Below are positions 57,466-64,000 of a stretch of 64,000 nucleotides of DNA, in pieces; position 1 is the stretch's first letter, and each line of letters begins with the position of its first letter. The position numbers and the translations under genes are program-made. The notes beneath the pieces are model-generated. The model ran no database searches. It had not been told where the DNA came from and was given only the letters and a program-made list of their open reading frames with translations. This DNA is from Rhizodiscina lignyota (taxonomy: Eukaryota > Ascomycota > Dothideomycetes > Aulographales > Rhizodiscinaceae), in NCBI GenBank assembly GCA_010015805.1, contig ML978122.1:1212453-1276452 (forward strand). Direction: 5' to 3'.

Positions 57466-58804
57466 ATGGCTTCGATGTCTGATAATCGGTCTACTTTGAA
57501 AGAATTCTTTGCGGTACAAAATTTACATTCAATCATTTCAGTGCAGCATTTTACTAACTGTAACAGTCAATTGCGACAATAAAAGGCGATCTTTCGAATA
57601 TCACCGCTCCGCCCTTTGTACTAGCTCCCCAATCCACTGTCGAGTTTCCTGCGTACTGGGCCGAGAGACCATCCGTATTTGTAGCAGCAGCAGCATCAGA
57701 TGATCCTGCAAAGAGAGCATTGCTCGTACTCAAATGGTTCCTCAGCGCCCTCAAAGGACAGCAGTATGCGGGCCGAAACCCAAGCGATGGCATTAAAAAG
57801 CCATTGAATGCATTTCTGGGCGAGCTGTTTCTTGCTGAATGGAACGATGCCTCTGGAAAGACGCAATTGGTCTCGGAGCAAGTGAGGTATGCTTTTCTTA
57901 GGCCTTGTCTTGCGAATGTAGCTATGGTTGAGATAGTCCCAGCCATCATCCTCCGGTAACAGCATGCTGTCTTTGGAACGACGATGCCGGAGTAAAGGTA
58001 TAGCGTCAGGTGCCTCGGAATATTGTTGTTGTACTGATCCGACTTTATCAGGCTGAAGGATACACATGTCAAGAAATTACGGCCTCAGTATCTGGGAGTG
58101 TCCATATCCGCCAAATAGGGCATGCAATCCTTCATCTGGACAAGCATAACGAAGATTACCTTGTGCCAATACCGGACGTCAAGGTTAAAGGAATTCTCAC
58201 TGGTACTCCGTATCCAGAGCTCAATGGCACCTATTACATTGCATCATCGAGCGGGTTCCATTCCAAGATTGACTTTTCTGGACGGGGCCTGTTCCATGGG
58301 AAGAAGAACAGTTTTCAAGCCAGCGTCTTCAGGAATGGAGATGAAAAGTCGCCAATATACGAGATCGAAGGTCAGTGGACGGAAAAATTTACGATCCGCG
58401 ACGTTGCCACTTCAAAAGATATTGAAAGTTTCGATACAAATGTCAACGACCGGACTCCGCTCAGTGTCCCCGCTGTTCAGGACCAAGACCCGTGGGAGTC
58501 AAGGCGCGCATGGGCAGGTGTCATTGATGCGCTGAACCATAGTAATATGCAAGCAACTGTCGATGAGAAATCAAAGGTCGAGGAGGCCCAAAGAGCGATG
58601 CGGAAACGTGAGGAGGAGCAACGGAGTGAATGGCAACCACTATTCTTCCAATGTGAGAAAGATGACTCGACGTTTCGAGAACTGGCACGAGGTACTGGAG
58701 AGGAGTTGCATGCGGATCTGACCAAAGGTGTTTGGAAGTCCGACTGGAAGGCTCTGAAGGAAAGCAGGAAACCGTTTCGGGGAAACATGACTCCTTTGGG
58801 GTGA
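57466..58804 (+). CDS. Oxysterol-binding protein homolog (short OSH type)
   Basis: A lipid-transfer protein exchanging sterol or phosphatidylserine for PI4P at membrane contact sites. 389 residues from exons 57466-57513, 57567-57886, 57943-57991 and 58052-58804. It starts MASMSDNRSTLKEFFA, then a lid-like SIATIKGDLSNITAPPFVLA, LKWFLSALKGQQYAGRN, KKPLNAFLGELF, and the family signature EQVSHHPPVTA, which is split between exons two and three. The C-terminal half follows the ORD core: LPELNGTYY-like region (PYPELNGTYYIASS), GKKNSFQASVF, EGQWTEKFTI and PLFFQCEKDD. No PH or ankyrin domain is present, so it resembles yeast Kes1/Osh4-Osh7 rather than long forms. It is slightly shorter than Kes1. Confidence 0.93.
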
Positions 58805-59062
58805 GAAAATGATCTTTCCCGGCTCCAGGTGTAGGCACAAGGAGTAGATCATCCGACCAGCAATCAGAAGGATGCTTAGTATTGAGTAGAATTTGTCTAT
58901 ACCACCCGCAGCAGCTGATGAATATTAGACTGGATTAACGTACGTTGAAGATAAAGAGCGCAAGATACACGCATCTATGTTTGAGAGGTCCACAAATTCC
59001 GTGAACTTGCATCTGGTAAGTTTCAGTATTCCAGGCTGCGTATCGTTTGGGTCCACCTATCC

Positions 59063-59964
59063 TTAGTCCACTCCACAAACAGGGTCTTCATCGACAACCA
59101 GAATTCGCTTTAGGGATACCAGGTCATCGCCACTCAGGATCAACTTGTCACGGAAGTACCCTTCGGGACCGCCATAGTCTGCTCTCAGCGTCTTCAAAGC
59201 CCCAAGGATACTCTCTTTCCTCGCTCCGGCCATTCTCCGTGCCCCTTCTGGAGTAACGTGTGCCGATCTCTGGACTGCCTTCACAATGGTCTCTAGCCAG
59301 GGACCCATCCCTTGCTCCGTTAACGAGTACTCCTCAGCGACGGTTGCATCGTCTACACCACAAAATGAGAGAATGACTGCACATATCACTCCCGTGCGGT
59401 CCTTGCCGGCGGTGCAGTGGATCAGTATCGCCTCTTCAGGGTTTTTGAGAATGTGCCGTATGATGCGGCCGTATGTTGTAACGCCCTCTTCAAGAATCTT
59501 CTTGTACGCTCGAATCATGCCCTGGCCGAAAAGGTTAGCAAGTTCGTCGCGTGGCTAAACATTGTACATACCTCTGAGTTAGATGTCTGGTAGTCTGCAT
59601 GCCTGGAAACCAAGCTAACGGGATCATAGCTCTCCTCTGGAAAGACCGGAGAGTATATTCTTTCTATGCCGGGCCAGGAAGTCACGATACCCGCAGCACC
59701 TGAGACTTGGTGCTTTTCTATCTCAGGCTTCGAGCGCAGGTCAAAGACGTTGGTAACTCCAAGCGATTTTATCTTCTCAACATCTTCATCAGTCGCCCTA
59801 GTCGGCTCACCACATCTGAAGATGAAGTTTCGCCGAACAGATTTATTCGGCTCTCCTGAAATGGGCCAGCCTCCGAGATCGCGAAAGTTCGGGATGCCTT
59901 GCACGTGTACGAACGGAGGAGAGGGCAAAGTCGAAGAGGTCCCGTGCAGTGTTGAATCCTCCAT
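59063..59964 (-). CDS. Protein tyrosine/dual-specificity phosphatase (Y_phosphatase3 type)
   Basis: 283 residues from exons 59964-59572 and 59521-59063. It opens with the family block GIPNFRDLGGWPI and FIFRCGEPTRAT, then VFDLRSKPEIE, and after the intron the catalytic loop ILIHCTAGKDRTGVICAVIL, i.e. CX5R with Cys and Arg both present. The Lys/Asp in the loop (AGKDR) is typical of the group that includes mycobacterial PtpB and Listeria LipA, which can act on phosphotyrosine and phosphoinositides. The C-terminal part has EEYSLTEQGM and LRADYGGPEGYF. No signal peptide or targeting motif. Substrate unknown. Its 5' end faces the PAQR gene across 608 bases. Confidence 0.92.
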
Positions 59965-60572
59965 TGCAGATATCAATGCTGTTTGAAAAGGAAAACTATC
60001 TCTTCTCTTCAAGCATACTAAGCTCTACAAGTTCTGGAGTTTCGTACCCGGGAAATGCGGGAATTTGGGCTCGGTTGCATGAATGGGTCAATCATGCCGA
60101 GGGAGGCCGACCAAACTATTCGCACATGGCAGGTTCCTGCGTTTTCATTGCGTCCAGACTTAGGCTGTCGCGAGAGTCGCCTCTCGGGCCAATTGGTCTT
60201 CTAAGCTCGAGACATTATTGTGCAGAATAGAGTCTTAAGTTGTGGATAGAGGTGATGAGAAGAATAGCTTTACTCCGTATTCAGAGACTGATGAAATGAG
60301 AGACGAGGTCCAATCATCCAATGAAAGGTGGCTGGGTGGCTTTGAGTGGTCCTAGTGGAGATTGCACATGGAAAGGCTTATGTAAAGGGCGATCTATGAA
60401 AAAAGTTTTCTCCGGCTTCCAATTCAAGCGCTTATCGAGCATGTCGTGCGATTTCGGAGATATTGTGATTCATAAACTCGTCGCTGGGCCACGGATAAGC
60501 GGAAGAAGTACGTAGTACATTATCGTCGTTCTGCTACATTCCACGTGTGTTCCAGAGCAATCTTGTGTCACA
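59965..60572. promoter_or_regulatory. Divergent promoter region of the phosphatase and PAQR genes
   Basis: 608 bases between two start codons facing apart. An inverted CCAAT (attgg) lies near 60190-60194 and ccaat at 60312-60322 (caatcatccaat). No gene is seen. Confidence 0.4.
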
Positions 60573-61587
60573 ATGCCCAACTCCAGCCTTGACGAAAAGC
60601 GACTCGAGGTCTTAAACGAGACGGCCAGTAGAAGATCCAGACTTCTCCTAATAACTGAACTTCCGGAATGGTACCAACGCAACGACTACATGTTGACGGG
60701 TTATCGTCCTCCCACTTACTCCCTGTCGACCTGCGTCACGAGCCTGACGTACATCCACAACGAAACCGCCAACATCTTCTCCCACTTGCTGCCGGCCATA
60801 TGGACTGTAGGCGCACAACTATTGCTCTGGAAAGCATTCTGGTCAAACTTTCCCAATGCTGACTTCCGTGAATATGGCATCTTTGCCCTGAACCTGTTCG
60901 CCGCGACCGTCTGCTTTTCCCTCTCCGCGGGCTACCACACTGTGATCAATCACTCAGAGCGGATTCTGGATCTGTCTACGAGGATTGACTATGTTGGAAT
61001 CTTACTCATGATCGTCGGAAACTTCATATCTGGTATATACGTCGCGTTTTATTGTCAGCCTGCGCTACAGAAAACGTACTGGACAATGGTTAGTGAGTAT
61101 GATTTCTTAGTTTCGTCTTTTATGTCTTTTTTTTTTGGTTGCTGTCGATATTTAGACCTGTGCTCCAAAGCATCATGGACTATCCAGAATATTCACAGTG
61201 TCGCAGATTGTTATCCTGAGCGCCTTGACAGCCTCAATGGTCCTGCATCCGGCATACCAGCATCGTCGTTACCGACTTATCCGCCTGGCTGCCTTTGTGG
61301 CGACGGGACTGTCGGGTTTCGTTCCAGTAATACATGCCATCAGGATCCACGATCCCGAGAGGTTATGGAAATCAGGACTGGCCCACTATTATTCTGAAGG
61401 CGCGCTCTTCATCTTTGGGGCATTCCTTTACGGCACTCATCTTCCCGAGCGACTATACCCGGGGACCTTCGACACCTGGTTCCACTCTCATTTCTTGTTC
61501 CACTGCTTCGTGGTTGCCGCGGTGGCTGTCCATTATCGAGGGGCTTGGATTGCATTTGACTGGATATACCATACGGGTCAATGTTGA
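60573..61587 (+). CDS. PAQR/AdipoR-like seven-helix membrane protein (Izh family)
   Basis: 315 residues from exons 60573-61088 and 61156-61587. The N-terminal part carries LPEWYQRNDYMLTGYRPP, CVTSLTYIHNETANIFSHLL (family entry block), and helix-rich sequence including SLSAGYHTVINHSERILDLSTRIDYVGI with the first metal-site His. After the intron come TCAPKHHGLSRIFTVSQ, RLAAFVATGLSGFVPVIHAI, LFIFGAFLYGTHLPERLYPG and the closing FHSHFLFHCFVVAAVAVHY with the HxxxH zinc ligands. PAQR proteins include yeast Izh proteins (zinc and sterol homeostasis) and adiponectin receptors with ceramidase activity. All ligand positions are present, so it is probably functional. Confidence 0.92.
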
Positions 61588-62704
61588 GGGCGTCTTCGTC
61601 CAAGTGTTACTTGCAACGTATCTGTGCAGACTCAATCACGGAGACAGCCTTTCAAAGCGGTGGCATACTCTTGTGGTTGGTGCGAGCTTTGGAAATCATT
61701 GTATATAGCTGGAGGTGTTTTTAACGTGCTGGCCAGCACTAAAGCTTTCTTTCCGTGGAGGGCTGCCTAGCATTCTAAGGCCTGCGCTGGCCTACTTGAT
61801 GTTTAAGTATGTGTGGGAATTGTTTGACTCCATCATTCCTAGTGAGAGAGTATGGCTAAACTGAAATTGCACAACCAGCAAATGGAGATGTGATTAAAAT
61901 TTAGACCCTTATACAACTGAAGAGCTTCAAGATTCACCTTGTATCCGTCTAGGAGCTGGTAATATTGTAGGATTACCAAAGATATGTCATCATTGGCGGA
62001 AGGGGTACCCCATACTGAGGAAAGCGTCCTCCACAGAGAGGTAATCAGTCCTGTGCATGACCAGAAAGTTCGATGAACTATATTTACTATATCTGTCAGG
62101 TGCTCTGATGGTGTAGAGTCATAACAATCAATGGCGTGCTCTTACTGTTAGGCAAACAGTGGCGCTTCCCGCACACAACAAGTGGCGTTGCTGCCAAGTT
62201 TCATGGGTCGTTGTTACAGAGCTCCAGGCAAGCAACACCAAGTTTTACGAAACACAACACTCCCGCTTATATACCCTTCTCCAACCTTTTCTGCACTTCT
62301 GCAACCATTCACCTGCCGTTCTGCACCCGCTACAGCTTTGAGAACACGTTTTCGTCGCGACACACCGAGCCTCCGCCAACTCCGCGCGCTTTACTGTGAC
62401 GAGGCAACAGGTACAGCCACATCGGGCTCTCTGTTGCTACACTAGCCATTTACAAAGTTTGAGGAGGAGCAGGCAAGCTGGGGAAGAGAAAGCTTTCAGG
62501 AGCGGATCTAAATGGTCCATCGAAGAAAGCCATGACCGTGAGTGAAGATTCCCTTTGTGACAACGTACCGTCACTGTATGTCACGTCATGAACGCTGCCC
62601 ACTGAGCTCCGTGGCAAGCTATAAAGCGCTTACCGCCCTCCAACGACCACCATCATTCTTGCAACTTGTACTAAGATACTACGTTTTGCGTTTAGGATCA
62701 GAAA
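61588..62704. other. Spacer upstream of the E1 gene
   Basis: 1.1 kb without a supported gene. A possible 3' splice site (gtttaggatcag) directly before the E1 ATG suggests an untranslated or very short first exon of that gene lies in the last few hundred bases. Confidence 0.4.
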
Positions 62705-64000
62705 ATGCAAATCGACGACCCTGCTGCAGCTGCGGCGCAGCTAAAAAATGGCAATGCTGAGATCGACGAGGGCCTCTATAGCCGACAGCTCTATGTCCTT
62801 GGACATGAGGCCATGAAGCGTATGGGCTCTTCGAATATCCTCGTTGTCGGCCTTCGCGGCCTAGGTGTCGAAATCGCAAAGAACATCGCCCTGGCTGGGG
62901 TCAAGTCCCTCACCCTCTTCGACCCCACGCCTGCAGCGATTTCGGACCTTTCTTCACAGTTCTTCCTACACCCTGAAGATGTTGGTAAACCTCGAGCTAG
63001 CGTCACTGTACCTCGAGTATCCGAACTGAACCCATACACGCCCGTTATCGAGTATGCCGCTACCGACCTGTTGACCGACCTCTCTCACCTCAAGCAATTC
63101 CAAGTAGTCGTTCTTACAGACACCCCGCTCAAGACGCAAGTGGCTATCGCGGACTACTGTCACAATAACGGCATATACGTTGTAATCGCGGATACATTTG
63201 GTCTGTTTGGCTGCATCTTCACGGATTTCGGGAAGAACTTCACTGTCGGCGATCCGACTGGGGAGAACCCCAATACTGGTATCGTTGCAGGCATAGACAC
63301 AGATGGCCTGGTATCTGCGCTTGATGAGACACGCCACGGGCTGGAGGATGGTGATTATGTCACTTTCTCCGAAGTTGAGGGCATGGAGGCTCTCAACGAT
63401 GGCACGCCCCGCAAGATCACGGTCAAGGGACCGTATACTTTCAGCATCGGTGATGTGTCTGGGCTCGGCACATATAAGCGTGGTGGTCTGTACACGCAGG
63501 TTAAGATGCCGAAGATCCTCGACTTCGAGCCTCTTAGCCAGCAGCTTAAGAATCCGACAACCCTGGTGTCCGATTTTGCCAAATTCGATCGACCGCAACA
63601 GTTGCATGTTGGTTTCCAGGCCCTGCACATTTTTGCTGAGCAAATTGGTGCCTTCCCGCGACCGCACAATGACGAAGATGCCGCTGCAGTATTTAAGATT
63701 GCACAAGGCTTAGCAGGCGAGGGCGACGAGAAGGTCGAGCTTGACGAGAAGGTTATTCGCGAACTCAGCTATCAAGCTCGTGGCGATTTGAGTCCGATGG
63801 CTGCATTCTTCGGTGGCTTGGCAGCGCAAGAGGTGTTGAAGTCCGTTTCTGGAAAGTTCCACCCAATCGTACAGTGGCTCTACTTTGACTCCCTTGAGTC
63901 GTTGCCTACATCGATAAGCCGAACAGAAGCGCTTTGTCAGCCACTGAATACGCGATACGACGGCCAAATCGTAGTCTTTGGCAAGGAGTACCAGGACAAG
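62705..64000 (+). CDS. uba1: Ubiquitin-activating enzyme E1 (5' part, truncated by window edge)
   Basis: The first 432 codons of a Uba1-type E1, which adenylates ubiquitin and passes it as a thioester to E2 enzymes; the full protein is normally about 1020 residues. It starts MQIDDPAAAAAQLKNGNAEI, then the hallmark block DEGLYSRQLYVLGHEAMKRM, the inactive adenylation half with ILVVGLRGLGVEIAKNIALAGV, LTLFDP, and VVVLTDTPLKTQVAIADYCH. Then come FVNDFG-like IFTDFGKNFTVGD, the first catalytic-Cys half-domain region (VSALDETRHGLEDGDYVTF) and ELSYQARGDLSPMAAFFGGLAAQEVLK, which has the conserved GGxxAQE element. No intron occurs in the visible part, and the frame is open to the last base. The catalytic cysteine lies beyond the window. 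Confidence 0.95.
   Translation, partial: MQIDDPAAAAAQLKNGNAEIDEGLYSRQLYVLGHEAMKRMGSSNILVVGLRGLGVEIAKNIALAGVKSLTLFDPTPAAISDLSSQFFLHPEDVGKPRASVTVPRVSELNPYTPVIEYAATDLLTDLSHLKQFQVVVLTDTPLKTQVAIADYCHNNGIYVVIADTFGLFGCIFTDFGKNFTVGDPTGENPNTGIVAGIDTDGLVSALDETRHGLEDGDYVTFSEVEGMEALNDGTPRKITVKGPYTFSIGDVSGLGTYKRGGLYTQVKMPKILDFEPLSQQLKNPTTLVSDFAKFDRPQQLHVGFQALHIFAEQIGAFPRPHNDEDAAAVFKIAQGLAGEGDEKVELDEKVIRELSYQARGDLSPMAAFFGGLAAQEVLKSVSGKFHPIVQWLYFDSLESLPTSISRTEALCQPLNTRYDGQIVVFGKEYQDK

Noticed and set aside
1-64000. tRNA or rRNA genes
   Set aside because: Scanning by eye for a tRNA B-box (GGTTCGANNCC) with matching A-box on either strand gave only partial matches, such as near 42070 and 45470, without a cloverleaf. 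A tRNAscan-type search would decide.
1-64000. CRISPR arrays, operons and ribosome-binding sites
   Set aside because: The window is eukaryotic (short spliceosomal introns, Arp2, Erv14, E1); no regular spaced direct repeats occur.

Overview
The window reads as nuclear DNA of a filamentous ascomycete (Pezizomycotina). Genes carry one to six introns of about 50-90 bp with GT(A/G)-AG borders. Several products belong to families typical of these fungi: a LaeA/UMTA-type methyltransferase, a SUR7 membrane protein, an NLR-like NACHT/ankyrin protein, a C2H2 plus Zn2Cys6 transcription factor, and a PNG1 with valine in place of the catalytic cysteine. Dothideomycetes is my guess at class level, by inference only. 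I reconstructed exons by hand from frame continuity, splice borders and family motifs. Most multi-exon models close in phase, but none is checked against transcripts.

Layout. 0.6-8.8 kb: LaeA-like methyltransferase, ABM-domain protein, a Pro/Gln-rich protein of unknown role, and a tandem-finger transcription factor. 10-15.4 kb: F-box-like protein, amino acid permease, actin-related protein 2. 16.6-20.4 kb: a 1152-residue NACHT/ankyrin protein. 20.9-26.1 kb: a small methyltransferase, a FAD monooxygenase, a PLAC8 protein. 27.3-29.2 kb: an unrecognised two-exon gene, then an ankyrin gene fragment cut by a 522-bp element with 21-bp terminal inverted repeats. 29.5-40.8 kb: kynurenine 3-monooxygenase and methionine aminopeptidase 1 (head to head), the Erv14 cargo receptor, a FAT1-type acyl-CoA synthetase and a disordered protein. 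43-47.7 kb: quinone-oxidoreductase-like MDR enzyme, alpha/beta hydrolase, SUR7-family protein. 49.5-50.9 kb: PNG1. 51-55.9 kb: a gene-poor stretch. 55.9-64 kb: secreted protein, repeat-containing reading frame, oxysterol-binding protein, tyrosine phosphatase, PAQR-type receptor, and the first 432 codons of ubiquitin-activating enzyme E1, which runs off the right edge.

Most genes are unrelated housekeeping or membrane functions and do not form one pathway. Loose groupings are protein maturation and turnover (MAP1, PNG1, E1), membrane and lipid handling (ERV14, FAT1-like, oxysterol-binding protein, PAQR, SUR7), and a possible edge of a secondary-metabolism region at the left (LaeA-like methyltransferase, ABM protein, transcription factor) with no backbone synthase in view. 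I found no convincing new multi-gene system. The items most worth a second look are the inverted-repeat element inside the ankyrin gene, the 30-residue repeat frame near 57.2 kb, the NLR-like gene and the apparently acatalytic PNG1.
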